This document shows, piece by piece, positions 23,201 to 30,899 of a stretch of 64,000 nucleotides of DNA. Each line of letters starts with the position of its first letter. Position 1 is the stretch's first letter. The position numbers and the translations under genes were made by a program. Under the pieces are notes generated by a model, which did no database searches, was not told the DNA's origin, and was given only the letters and a program-made list of their open reading frames with translations. The stretch spans positions 20,925,446-20,989,445 of the forward strand of contig NC_091173.1 of NCBI RefSeq assembly GCF_040958095.1, in the 5' to 3' direction. Source of the DNA: Procambarus clarkii. Taxonomy: Eukaryota; Arthropoda; Malacostraca; Decapoda; Cambaridae.

Positions 23201-25551
23201 GATGGGACAGGTAAGGGGGGGGGGAGGAAAGACCGGAACGACTAAAGGTGGGAATAGAGGTGACATCCTTACCCCCCCCCTCTTCAACCCCCCCTCCCCC
23301 CCCCCCCTCCATCCCCACCTTCCCCACCCGCCTTACCATGACCAGTGACTCCTCCAGACAGGTGTTTGTGTGGGGAGAGAAGGCGAGGTGGGGCTCACAG
23401 GAGCGGTGGAAGGGCCGCACCTCCACCCTCCTCCTGGTCCCTCCACCCACCTCCTGCTCCACCTCTTCTCTCACACACTCCACGAAGCTGCCGCAGCTGC
23501 CAGGAATGGAGTAGTTGCCGGGGCCCTCCATGCACTCCACACTGGAGGGAGTAAACGGGTGAGTGGCAGACGGACCGACTGGCCAGACTAAGGAAATAAG
23601 GTAGATAGAAGGGGAAGAGAGGAAACAAGAAAGGAGGAATGAAGGGAGTGGAGTAGGAGAAGGGAACTGTAATATTTACTTTTATAAGTTACTATTTATA
23701 ATTATTTGTACTATTTTAAAATCATTATTGATATTAATTACGTTTTTATTTTAATCTCGATGTTCTTCTTATTCAACCACTTGGGGTGGACGGTAGAGCG
23801 ACGGTCTTGCGTCATGCAGGTCGGCGTTCAATCCCCGACCGTCCAAGCGGTTGGGCACCATTCCTTTCCACCCCTATTCCTTATCATGACCCCTTCCAGG
23901 TGCTATATAGTCCAACCCCCACAGGACTGACCACTCACCTGTACGGAACTGCGTCCACGGCCACCACGCACACCTGTAGAAGAAACAGGTGTTACTGTGT
24001 GGACAGGATTGTGTGTGTGTGTGTGTGTGTGTGCAGGATCGAACATTGACTCTTGGATCCTGCCTTTCGAGCATCGGTTGTTTACAGCAATGACTCCTGT
24101 CCTATTTCCCTATCATATCTAGTTTTAAAATTATGAATAGTATTTGCTTCCACAACCTGTTTCTTAAGTGTATTCCATTTTCCCACTACTCTCACGCTAA
24201 AAGAATACTTCCTAACATCTCTGTGACTCATCTGAGTTTCCAGCTTCCACCTATGTCCCCTCGTTTTGTTACTATTCCGTGTGAACATTTCGTCTATGTC
24301 CACTCTGTTATTCCCCCTGAGTATTTTATACTGCTAATTAACTTCTGCTATCAACTGCTGGGCCGCAGAAAATTTCCGGTTTTATTATTAATTTCATTGA
24401 TGGCTCAAAAAAAAGAGGACAACTAAACCAAAATTTTCATAGGCATGGTATATATACCAAATTAGGCCTATAAGGTTGCATATATCCCAATCCGAAGACA
24501 CAGTATACCCGCGTCTTTGGATTGTGAATTTTGGCCCAGATGTATATAGTTAGGCTATAGTTAGGCTAGGAGGTCTGGTCGAAGACCGGGCCGCGGGGAC
24601 GCTAAGCCCCGGAAGCACCTCAAGGTAGGCTGTTCCTGTGTTTCTCCTCAATAGTCGTCCACGTGTGGAGGAGGTTCAGACTATCCACATACCCGCTCCT
24701 CACTATTGCCACACCTTGCAATATCTGCAAGGTATCTGTGCATTATCTCCATTTCCCCCTCCGTAAAAAAAAGGGGCAGTGGTTTAGTCAAACAAAATAG
24801 GGGTATAAGAGAATAGGCTTCCTTCCTAACCTACGGCAGCCTAACCTAATAGGCCCCAAAAATCATCAATATTATATATTTTTTTTTAGCTCCCTAAACC
24901 ATCAGGTTCACGGAGCCGTTTTTTTTACGCAGAGTCGATTGTGCAAAATAAATGTACTGCGTTCGGTCAAGTAGACATATCTACTACATTAGATATGTAG
25001 TTAGATATCTATATGTAAAGTTACTCTTTATTCTGGTGGAGCTACAGCATACAGTGTATCCACACTGTTGTATTTCCATATGCTTGAATTATTCACTCGA
25101 CACTGTAGCCACATGTCTCCAACATCTACATGGTAATACATCAATGCAACTGTAGCATTCTCAACACACTGTATACCCACATAGTACACACACCTGCAGT
25201 ATACTCACACACCGGCAGTATACCCACACACACCTGCAGTATACTCACACACCGGCAGTATACTCACACACACCTGCAGTATACTCACACACACCTGCAG
25301 TATACCCACACACACCTGCAGTATACCCTCACACCTGCAGTGTCCCCCACACACCTGCAGTATCCCCGCACACCTGCAATATACCCTCACACCTGCAGTA
25401 TCTCCACACACTTGCAGTGTACCCACACACTTGCAGTGTACCCACACACCTGCAGTATCTCCACACACTTGCAGTGTACCCCACACACCTGCAGTATTCC
25501 CACACACACCTGCAGTATCCACACCCAGTTGGAGAGACGAGAGGGAAACAT
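17746..25551 (-). CDS. Secreted chitin-binding (peritrophin-like) protein, four-exon gene model
   Basis: Coding exons in transcript order are 25510-25551, 23939-23973, 23337-23541 and 17746-18549 (42, 35, 205 and 804 nt; 362 codons with the stop). Intron phases are 0, 2 and 0, and every intron has GT/AG ends. The predicted protein is 361 aa. Residues 1 to about 22 form a signal peptide with hydrophobic core [12 protein letters not shown] and a plausible cleavage site after VDA. Five cysteine-rich CBM14 (peritrophin-A) like domains follow, at about 29-96, 117-170, 172-224, 224-276 and 285-344. Domain 1 has the C-x12-C-x5-C...C-x12-C-x8-C pattern, and its sixth cysteine lies across the third intron, which supports that junction. 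Such proteins bind chitin in cuticle or peritrophic matrix outside the cell. Which of these applies is not visible here. Exons 1 and 2 are inferred from splice signals, phase and the signal peptide they create. Exons 3 and 4 are firmer. Confidence 0.75.
18685..18774. repeat. (AT)n microsatellite, about 90 bp
   Basis: Perfect AT run followed by ACACATAC repeats, in the third intron of the chitin-binding gene. Confidence 0.98.
18855..19538. mobile_element. Foldback element II (684 bp)
   Basis: Left CAATCCGTCCTCGACTTAAG and right CTTAAGTCGAGGACGGGTTG are reverse complements with one mismatch. The arms pair over about 300 bp each (CATTCCATCCAGCGGTC, AACATGCTGTTCATTCAAAA, CAAATACAAATAATCGCC in both orientations), leaving an unpaired centre of roughly 75 bp near 19165-19240. 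No target duplication was found. A lone arm is at 42183-42430. It sits in the chitin-binding gene's third intron. Confidence 0.85.
19545..19715 (-). mobile_element. LINE A 3' UTR fragment
   Basis: The reverse complement matches 1870-2030 of the LINE A copy: CTAGCGTCA, AAGTGACAATCTT, TGTGTACATGATTGTATA-like blocks and GAACTGAACC, in the same order. Confidence 0.7.
19965..20040 (-). mobile_element. LINE C-type 3' end fragment
   Basis: GTACTCACCTAGTT, then GCAGGGGTTGAGCTTTGGCT and CTTTGATCCCGCCTTTC: the reverse complement of the LINE C 3' UTR seen at 49800-49890. Confidence 0.65.
20127..20605 (+). repeat. About 30-bp minisatellite split by a SINE
   Basis: Units of GATACCCGTAGGTATGGGTA and ATAATATATA occur at 20450-20595, and one further unit lies at 20127-20166 on the far side of SINE-alpha (20167-20443). 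The SINE therefore interrupts a pre-existing array. Confidence 0.8.
20167..20443 (-). mobile_element. SINE-alpha, full-length, with about 45-nt poly-A tail
   Basis: Minus strand: head AGTCTCCGTGGTGTAGTGGT then AAGACACTCGCCTGGCGTTC (A-box-like), B-box-like GGTTCGTATCC, TACTGGGCGCAATTCC, GCCGCGGCGGGGATCGTATTC-type body, and a 3' domain GCCCGAAACGCTACGCGTAC plus TAGTGGCTGTACAAGAATGT, then AACTCTTGTACTGTATATATCTC and poly-A (poly-T on plus, 20168-20207). Transcribed by RNA polymerase III in known SINEs. Confidence 0.85.
20717..21065 (+). mobile_element. SINE-beta with LINE C-type tail
   Basis: The head is CCGGTAGTACAGTTGGGCTA with B-box-like GGGCTCGAATCCTG, and the body is CACCTAGCAGTGAGTAGGTA. 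From about 20995 the sequence becomes GTTGATTGACATTTAAGAG, GCGGGACCAAAGAGCCAGAG, CTCAACCCCCGCAAGCGCAA and CTAGGTGAGTACA, which is the LINE C 3' end. The other SINE-beta copy (34557) lacks that tail, so this may be a chimera or a subfamily. Confidence 0.65.
21160..21275 (+). repeat. Degenerate short repeat (TATCCTAATG type)
   Basis: TATCCTAA-like words recur every 10-18 bp. Confidence 0.55.
21343..21534 (-). other. Unrecognised open frame
   Basis: The minus frame reads [20 protein letters not shown] and [20 protein letters not shown] before a stop at 21343. Residue use looks protein-like, but no family is recognised and the upstream side is a SINE tail. Possibly a fragment of a mobile-element ORF. 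Confidence 0.25.
21535..21668 (-). mobile_element. SINE-alpha/LINE F-type 3' tail
   Basis: The minus strand reads GCCCGAAACGCTGCGTGTGC, TAGTGGCTTTACAAGACTGT and a T/A-rich stretch ending in AAATAAAATAAAA. The head is missing. Confidence 0.6.
21990..22900 (-). mobile_element. LINE C endonuclease domain
   Basis: Minus-strand pieces form an apurinic-type endonuclease domain in order: [20 protein letters not shown] and [14 protein letters not shown] (near 22800-22850; the catalytic Glu in ETKL), [20 protein letters not shown] (22640), [11 protein letters not shown] (22420; usual GDFN is GDSN here), PARLDLI (22260) and [13 protein letters not shown] (22170, catalytic SDH). Frame breaks occur near 22550 and 22230. 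It is a CR1/L2-type layout and lies in intron 3 of the chitin-binding gene. Confidence 0.8.
23090..23230 (-). mobile_element. SINE-delta fragment
   Basis: GGGAACTATCAGGGGGAAAA, CGCCAAGCCATTACGACT and GGATTTTGGATGGGACAGG match the reverse of the SINE-delta body. Poly-C flanks it. Confidence 0.6.
23337..23541 (-). CDS. Chitin-binding gene, coding exon 3 (CBM14 domain 1)
   Basis: The acceptor is ACTCCCTCCAG and the donor is ATG followed by GTAAGG. The exon is 205 nt: one base completing Ser26 and 68 codons (residues 27-94). Cysteines at 29, 42, 48, 74 and 87 follow the peritrophin-A spacing; the sixth, Cys96, is the second codon of exon 4. The domain has a long C3-C4 loop of 25 residues containing TRRR. 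A short SINE-delta fragment and poly-C/poly-G tracts lie just downstream in the 4787-nt intron. The poly-G stretch keeps the frame open past the donor, but that extension is low-complexity and probably not coding. Confidence 0.75.
23776..23925 (+). mobile_element. SINE-delta 5' part with tRNA head
   Basis: TGGACGGTAGAGCGACGGTC (A-box-like), GTCGGCGTTCAATCCCCGAC (B-box-like), GGTTGGGCACCATTCC, then CATGACCCCTTCCAGGTGCT and ATATAGTC. It lies in intron 2 of the chitin-binding gene. Confidence 0.7.
23939..23973 (-). CDS. Chitin-binding gene, coding exon 2 (35-nt micro-exon)
   Basis: On the minus strand a pyrimidine-rich acceptor (CTGTTTCTTCTACAG) precedes a 35-nt segment that ends in CAG with a GTGAGT donor. 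It encodes [11 protein letters not shown] plus two bases of a serine codon completed by exon 3. It enters in phase 0 and leaves in phase 2, exactly as exons 1 and 3 require. It supplies the second half of the signal peptide and the likely cleavage site. The intron towards exon 1 is 1536 nt and holds a LINE C remnant and a minisatellite. Confidence 0.6.
24012..24330 (-). mobile_element. LINE C2: C-terminal coding end and 3' UTR
   Basis: The minus frame reads [49 protein letters not shown] and [16 protein letters not shown], then a stop. This C-terminal RGH-KL...R-D-RK-FFS-RVV--WN motif is typical of CR1/L2-type LINE ORF2. The 3' UTR contains CGAAAGGCAGGATCCAAGAG. In intron 1 of the chitin-binding gene, near a short (GT)n at 24010-24032. 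Confidence 0.75.
24575..24640 (+). mobile_element. SINE-gamma 3' domain fragment
   Basis: GGTCTGGTCGAAGACCGGGC, CGCGGGGACGCTAAGCCCCG and AAGCACCTCAAGGTA. Confidence 0.6.
24641..25184. other. No gene recognised (intron 1 of chitin-binding gene)
   Basis: AT-rich with CCTAACCTA motifs. Nothing else seen. Confidence 0.4.
25190..25525 (+). repeat. 16-24 bp minisatellite, about 18 units, abutting exon 1
   Basis: Units are CACACACCTGCAGTATACYC with length variants. On the minus strand every unit carries CTGCAGGTGTG, the same sequence as the exon-1 splice donor. A stray unit occurs at 26925-26945. Confidence 0.9.
25510..25551 (-). CDS. Chitin-binding gene, coding exon 1 (start codon and half of signal peptide)
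   Basis: The ATG (complement of 25549-25551) is preceded by GCCGCC, a strong Kozak context. The exon encodes 14 residues, [14 protein letters not shown], and ends in CTGCAG followed by a GTGTGT donor at 25508-25509, phase 0. Joined to exon 2 it gives an uninterrupted hydrophobic core, which is the main reason for choosing this exon. The donor coincides with the first unit of the minisatellite that fills the adjoining intron, so nearby copies of CAG/GTGTG could act as decoy donors. There is no expression evidence; another first exon cannot be excluded. Confidence 0.5.
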
Positions 25552-25582
25552 GGCGGCCGCCCCGTACTGCAGCAAGATCCAC

Positions 25583-25625
25583 ACTGAATGCCGATCTCAC
25601 ATCTACCTGACACTGGTTATATATA
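25583..25625 (-). promoter_or_regulatory. Possible core promoter of the chitin-binding gene
   Basis: On the minus strand TATATATAA (25617-25625) lies 32-40 nt upstream of TCAGT (25583-25587), the arthropod initiator motif. That would give a 5' leader of about 34 nt before the ATG at 25551. The TATA spacing is a little longer than usual. This is inferred from motifs only. Confidence 0.3.
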
Positions 25626-25629
25626 CAGT

Positions 25630-26456
25630 GGCCTTTCCTCCCTCTTTTGTTCAACTCCCTCAACTCCCTCCACCCCCTTCCTCAACCCCCCTTTTTTCCA
25701 TCTTCCTGTTCATTGCCTTAATGTGTATACATACTGACGGCGGCGTGTGTTTGTAATTTACCTCAAAGCCAACTGGAATGGCTTGGTGGCTAAGGAAATG
25801 AGTTGATTTCTAATCGTAATTTCGAACATATTGGATTTTCTTGTTTCTCTCGGGAAGTCATCAGTAGGAATTTATTTTAAGTTCTTTGAGCGTTGCTTCA
25901 GCGTATTCTCATTTTCTGTGGGTAACGGAATTCTGGAATTATTTTTGTGTTCAATTTCGTATTGTGTAGTCTAGACTTGACCTAGATTTCTCCGGCCCCA
26001 TTAAGATTAGTTGAAATTTTTGTTTTATTCTATAGGTGCTATAGGATTTTGTGCGTATGTAGTGGTTTTACATGTAAATAAATTTGTAGAGATGGTGAGG
26101 GCAGCCATAGCACCCAAACATTTAGTTAGTTACCCCTTGACAGGTTCTGTAGGCTGAACTATTATAATTTCACATTGGTTAAAGCCTATCAACCGCGGGC
26201 TGACTGTTGAGGCCAACACGCTAAATTCCTGCCCATCCAGCAAGTATAGCTAGTCCTGAATACACTGAGTATTTGGGAACATTATTCTGCTAATGTTACA
26301 CGTACGTTAACTTATATTTCATTATATATGCAATAATATTCCACTGACTTTAGAACATAAACAATTATCATTAAATAAACTTCAAGTTGTTTGGTTTGAT
26401 GTTGGGCTTAAGGCCTATCAACCTCTGGAGGGTTATTAAGCCCACCACAATAGTTT
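25630..26456. other. No gene recognised
   Basis: Upstream flank of the chitin-binding gene. Pyrimidine-rich to 25700, then AT-rich. Nothing else seen. Confidence 0.4.
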
Positions 26457-26483
26457 AATGTGTGCCGTATATCGGCACACATT
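26457..26483. other. Perfect hairpin, 11-nt arms
   Basis: AATGTGTGCCG, loop TATAT, CGGCACACATT. It begins a stretch (to about 26630) where TATATCG-type words recur every 25-35 bp. Confidence 0.9.
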
Positions 26484-26639
26484 ATAGCCGTATGTAATAA
26501 GTTGTTGGCCCCGTATATCGCACTCTGTCTACCGCCCTTATATCGTCTTTGATCTACCATTTACAGCGCACCTTATATATCACCTTATCTACCCCTATAT
26601 CGCATCCTATCTACTCCCAATATCTTCCTCCAGAATCCC

Positions 26640-27282
26640 TAATCCCCAATCATTCACGAACGACTGAACAGCAGGAGATATATATAATATGCCTTAAACT
26701 TTAGTTTACCCTTTTTTTATGTCACAAAATACCAGTAATTTTTTAACATAATTGAAGCCATAATAGTGTTAGAAAATAAAAATTATGTCGTGTGTTTATA
26801 ACTTTAATATATACTGGATTCTCTTAGGCTTCTGTGATGGGCAACTCTGCTTTTTAATTGTACTCAAGTGTACATTAACAGCATTGTGCTGTACCACTTA
26901 TGTGCTGTACTCATCGTATACACCCACACACCTGCAGTATACCCATATACAACACTCTCTCTCTCTCTCTCTCATACAGACATTAACCCCTAGTCCAGCT
27001 TTCCTTAGCACCCGGCCGGTCATTGAACTGGCAGCGAGTGGCGGGCCCTGCCCATCTTGACCCCTGGTTCGAGGATACCTTTATTCATTAAAAAGAAATT
27101 TACCGTTTTATTTTGCTGTGTCTCGTTGGTGCAAGGAGAGTGCGGCCCTCGGCACGACGGAGATGCTTTAGATAAATATCCCTTTGCAAGAGGTATACAC
27201 CACGTATGTGAGACAGACGGTTGATTCTGCTTGTTCTCCGGCAACTGTGTTTGGGGTTTCCAAATACAGATCGGATGTTGCG

Positions 27283-27321
<39 letters not shown>

Positions 27322-27330
27322 ACGGCTCTG
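26640..27330. other. No gene recognised; short (CT)n and (CA)n
   Basis: AT-rich to 26900; short CT run near 26953-26973; (CA)n at 27284-27322. Nothing coding is recognised. Confidence 0.4.
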
Positions 27331-27890
27331 TACTCGGACTTATCCTGTTTCAGATATACGTAAATGATCTCCCAGAGGGTATAGATTCCTTCCTCTCAAT
27401 GTTTGCTGACGACGACAAAATTAAGAGAGGGTTTAAGACAGAGGAGGACTGCTTGAGGCTTAAGAAGACCTGGACAAACTAAAGAAATAGTCGAACAAAT
27501 GGTTATTAGAGTTTAACCCAAGCAAATGTAATGTAACGAAGATAGGTATTGGGAGCAGGAGACCAGATACAATATATCATTTGGGAGATGAAATTCTTCA
27601 AGAGTCAGAGAAAGAAAGACTTGCGGGTTAATATCACGCCAGATCTGTCCCCTGCAGCCCATATCTAGAGGATAACATCAGCGGCATATGCCAGGCTGGC
27701 TAACATAAGAACGACATTTAGAAACTTGTGTAAGGAATCATTTAGAACTTTGTATACCACATATGTCAGACCAATCCTGAGGTATGCAACTCCAACATGA
27801 AGTCCATATCTAGTCAAGCATAAGATTAAACTGGAGAAAGTTCAAATGTTTGCCACCAGACAAGTACCCGAGCTGAGGGGTATGAGCTGA
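27331..27890 (+). mobile_element. LINE C reverse transcriptase remnant
   Basis: Plus strand: IYVNDLPEGIDSFLSMFADD (the F-ADD catalytic motif, near 27355-27412), KTEEDC, then KWLLEFNPSKCNV (27500-27535), RPDTIYHLGDEIL, ERDLGVNITPDLSPAAHI, ANIRTTFRNLCKES, TTYVRPILRYA and ATRQVPELRGM (27860-27885). Several frame breaks, for example near 27480 and 27620, and a stop after AAHI. At about 27890 the sequence switches abruptly to LINE D. Confidence 0.8.
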
Positions 27891-28490
27891 CACCGTCAAG
27901 TCCCGTCTTGAGTACTGCTCAGTACTCACCTCCCCCTTCAGAGCAGAAGAGATTGCTGAAATAGAGGGAATAAAGAGAACATATACGGCACGCATAGACA
28001 CGATAAAGCACCTAAATTATTGGGATCGTCTCAAAGCTCTCCAAATGTACTCACTAGAAAGAAGACGAGAGAGATACCAAATAATATACACGTGGAAAAT
28101 ACTGGAGGGCCAGGTCCCAAATCTACACAGTAAAATAACAACGTACTGGAGTGAACGATATGGAAGAAAATGCAGAATAGAACCAGTGAAGAGTAGAGGT
28201 GCCATGGGCACAATCAGAGAACACTGTATAAACATCAGAGGTCCACGGTTGTTCAACACCCTCCCAGCGAGCATAAGAAATATTGCTGGTACAACCGTGG
28301 ACATCTTCAAGAGGAAACTAGATTTATTCCTCCAAGGAGTGCCGGACCAACCGGGCTGTGGTGGGTATGTGGGCCTGCGGGCCGCTCCAAGCAACAGCTT
28401 AGTGGGCCAAACTCTCACAAGTCAAGCCTGGCCTCGGGCTGGGCTTGGGGAGTAGAAGAACTCCCAGAACCCTATCAACCAGGTATCAAC
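27891..28490 (+). mobile_element. LINE D: C-terminal region and 3' end
   Basis: A continuous plus frame reads SRLEYCSVLTSPFRAEEIAE, IEGIKRTYTARIDTIKHLNY, YSLERRRERYQIIYTWKILE, SKITTYWSERYGRKCRIEPV, MGTIREHCINIRGPRLFNTL and FKRKLDLFLQGVPDQPGCGG, with a stop near 28455. The 3' end reads AGAAGAACTCCCAGAACCCT. Other copies: 51515-52120 and 62545-64000 (both minus); 3' end only at 48838-48925. Confidence 0.8.
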
Positions 28491-28502
28491 CAGGTATCAT
28501 TT

Positions 28503-28805
28503 GCGGCAAGGCAGTGGCCGACAAGTACGGACGGCATGGCCTTCTCTGCCAAAGGACAGGAGGCTTGCATGCAAGACACGGCGAGGTTAACGACATTATT
28601 AGAAGCCTTACTACAGCTGGTTATCCAGCAGAGAGAGAGCCCCGTTACCTAATGCCCCGCAACTCTGATGAGTCTGTCGGTCGCCCAGACGGGATCACAG
28701 TGAACCCCTGGAACAATGGTAGACAGTTGGTGTGGGACTACACTTGCGTTTCAACTTTAGCCAACACCTATGTTGACTTCAGTGCTACACAGGCAGGCGG
28801 TGCTG
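28503..28805 (+). mobile_element. Fragment with zinc knuckle and PD-(D/E)xK-like stretch (R family)
   Basis: Plus frame: IICGKAVADKYGRHGLLC, HGEVNDIIRSLTTAGYPAER, VGRPDGITVNPWNNGRQLVW, DYTCVSTLANTYV. A Cys/His knuckle followed by RPDG, a 12-residue gap and WD-TCV recalls the C-terminal part of LINE-like elements with a restriction-like endonuclease. This is by memory; the RT is not here. Confidence 0.5.
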
Positions 28806-28811
28806 CCAATC

Positions 28812-28895
28812 ACCGGAGGAGGGGAGGGAATTATCAGGGGAAAACGCCAAGCCATTTACGACTATATAGCACTTGGAAGAGGATTTCCTCTTTCA
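28812..28895 (-). mobile_element. SINE-delta fragment
   Basis: GGAGGGAATTATCAGGGGAA, AACGCCAAGCCATTTACGAC and TATATAGCACTTGG. Confidence 0.6.
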
Positions 28896-29018
28896 GCTAA
28901 CCCCTGATGCTAAGAAAATAGTTAGAGGGATAGAAGCCCGAAATCAGAAGATAGTAAATACAGAATATGCGGTCATATTCAATGAGACATGTTTAAAACC
29001 TGCTACCAGTATACACCA

Positions 29019-29024
<6 letters not shown>

Positions 29025-29105
<81 letters not shown>

Positions 29106-29167
29106 TATATAAATATATATATATATAATATATATATATATATAATATATATATATATAATATATAT

Positions 29168-29203
<36 letters not shown>

Positions 29204-29215
29204 ATATGCCCACAA
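29025..29215. repeat. (AT)n compound microsatellite, about 190 bp
   Basis: Long AT run to about 29105, then AT runs broken by TAATA. Confidence 0.97.
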
Positions 29216-29892
29216 ATCTCTTACGATGATTAATCGAATGTGTGGGCATGTGTGTGTGTGTATATATACATGCACCATTACGTCCATGTGTGATCTGTGT
29301 ATATAGTGACTCAGCAGTCTGCATGTAGCCTGGCCGAGCAAGCGCTAAACAAGGTCATTAGGTCATCAGGTCACTGACCAGGTGTACGTGACCCCGCTCA
29401 TGTCCAGCTTCAGGCCTATCATCTTTTCTCGGGGTTACTAAGGCCATAAAGACTAACTTACTGGACTCAAGTGTACTCAGTGTAGTACACCAAGTGGGGG
29501 GGAGGGTAGTACACCAAGTGGGGGGGGGGAGGTAGTACACCTCGCTGTGTACATACGATGTCACTCCTCCCCCAGGTGAGACCCACGTTTACAAATATCA
29601 GTTAACTTGTTATCTTAACTGTTTCCGGCCATGAGTAAACACATGAGAGTTGACTGGAAATGAGCGGAGTTGATTTATCCCAGAGTGATTGAAGGATTTC
29701 TCACCCTCCCCCCAATACACTGTCTTTCCGCTCTCGACTGATGTAAAATGTGTAATATTGTGTATATATATTTTAATTACAATTGTGTGTGTGTACAGGA
29801 TTTTCAAGACGTGTAAAGCCGTTTCTATTAAGTGTTTATTCGCGTATATTAGTTTAGTGCTATTTTATTGTCTAAATGTTCATACAGAAGTT
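29216..29892. other. No gene recognised
   Basis: A duplicated GTAGTACACCAAGTGGGGGG motif lies at 29492-29545. Otherwise nothing seen. Confidence 0.4.
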
Positions 29893-30335
29893 AAGATTGA
29901 AATTGAAATTGAAATTGAAATAAGTTTATTGAGGTAAAATACACACAAAGGGATGAGGTAGCTCAAGCTATTCTCACCCCATTCAGTACTACGTGTTAAT
30001 ATATACATAGACACACATCACAAACAATAAACATATTACCAAACATTCTGAGAGGTAAACATATACATTTCCTCCTTCACAAGTAGTATGGTATCAGACG
30101 TACACACAAATACTTTTATGACCAAGGTATACTGTATAGACAATTTGCAAGACACCTGCAGATAATTCAACAAAATATTACAACCTTGGTGCAAAATTTT
30201 TATATCTCTCAAGAATATCATCAACCTTTCCGTTGTGACACATCCAGGCTATTTGTTCAGGAACAGTCCTTATCTCAGTGTTTCTATATACATTAATCAA
30301 CGGACAATCAAGAACATAATGGGCCAGGGTGTGAG
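29893..30335 (-). mobile_element. LINE E: C-terminus, 3' UTR and hexanucleotide tail
   Basis: The minus strand reads AHYVLDCPLINVYRNTEIRT, VPEQIAWMCHNGKVDDILER and YKNFAPRL then a stop (near 30197). This is the same C-terminal design as LINE B (HYIDEC...DDILRIYPKF). The 3' end is a run of TTTCAA units (plus-strand ATTGAA/GAAATT, 29897-29925). A tail-only relative is at 37865-37955. Confidence 0.65.
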
Positions 30336-30689
30336 TTAAGATTGTTTGGCATTAGGCTGGTCAGGTTAAACAGCTGCACCGTGGGAACATGAGGCTGCTT
30401 TGGCCTCTCTCATTTAATATTTACTTTATTAAGGACTGTCACATGAACATATAAAGTTAGACAATTGCAAGGCGAATGCCTTCTCAACACCTGGAAGCAT
30501 ACAACAGGGATGGGTAAGAGAGTGTGCTTGCAACACTACAGAATGCTTAGGTATTGAAATATGGACTTGCAAGAGTATTTTTGAATCTCAATATGCAAAA
30601 TAATAATAATATTTAAACAAATCGGAGAACGAATATATTACACATCTGCCTGGATGTTAAGCCAAAGTAATGTCATAAAGTTGTATTTT
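30336..30689. other. No gene recognised
   Basis: AT-rich sequence, probably older element remnants, leading into the LINE B 3' UTR. Confidence 0.3.
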
Positions 30690-30899
30690 CACATTCGTAT
30701 ATTGAAACATTGATTGTAAACATGATATATATGTACAGTACTTCAGCCTACAGTTTAGACCTATTGTTTTGTGTATCATCCCTATCCTGTGTGACAGTGA
30801 ATACCAGCATTATCCTCACTTTAATAAGACCTAATTGAATTCCTCGGAATAGGCTAAATTGTAATTAATTTTTGCCAATAAAGATGTTAATAATAATAA
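30690..30899 (+). mobile_element. LINE B 3' UTR copy
   Basis: ACTTCAGCCTACAGTTTAGA, GTGACAGTGAATACCAGCAT, TATCCTCACTTTAATAAGAC, ending GATGTTAATAATAATAAT. Matches the reverse of 8139-8330 and also 58190-58350. Confidence 0.8.

Noticed and set aside
23184-23340. Extension of exon 3 past its donor (Gly-rich)
   Set aside because: Runs into poly-G and SINE sequence after a consensus GTAAGG donor; joining to exon 4 at that donor completes the CBM14 domain.
25130-25756. 208-codon plus-strand frame
   Set aside because: Mostly minisatellite; the segment after it ([17 protein letters not shown]) lies antisense to exon 1 of the chitin-binding gene and has no family match.
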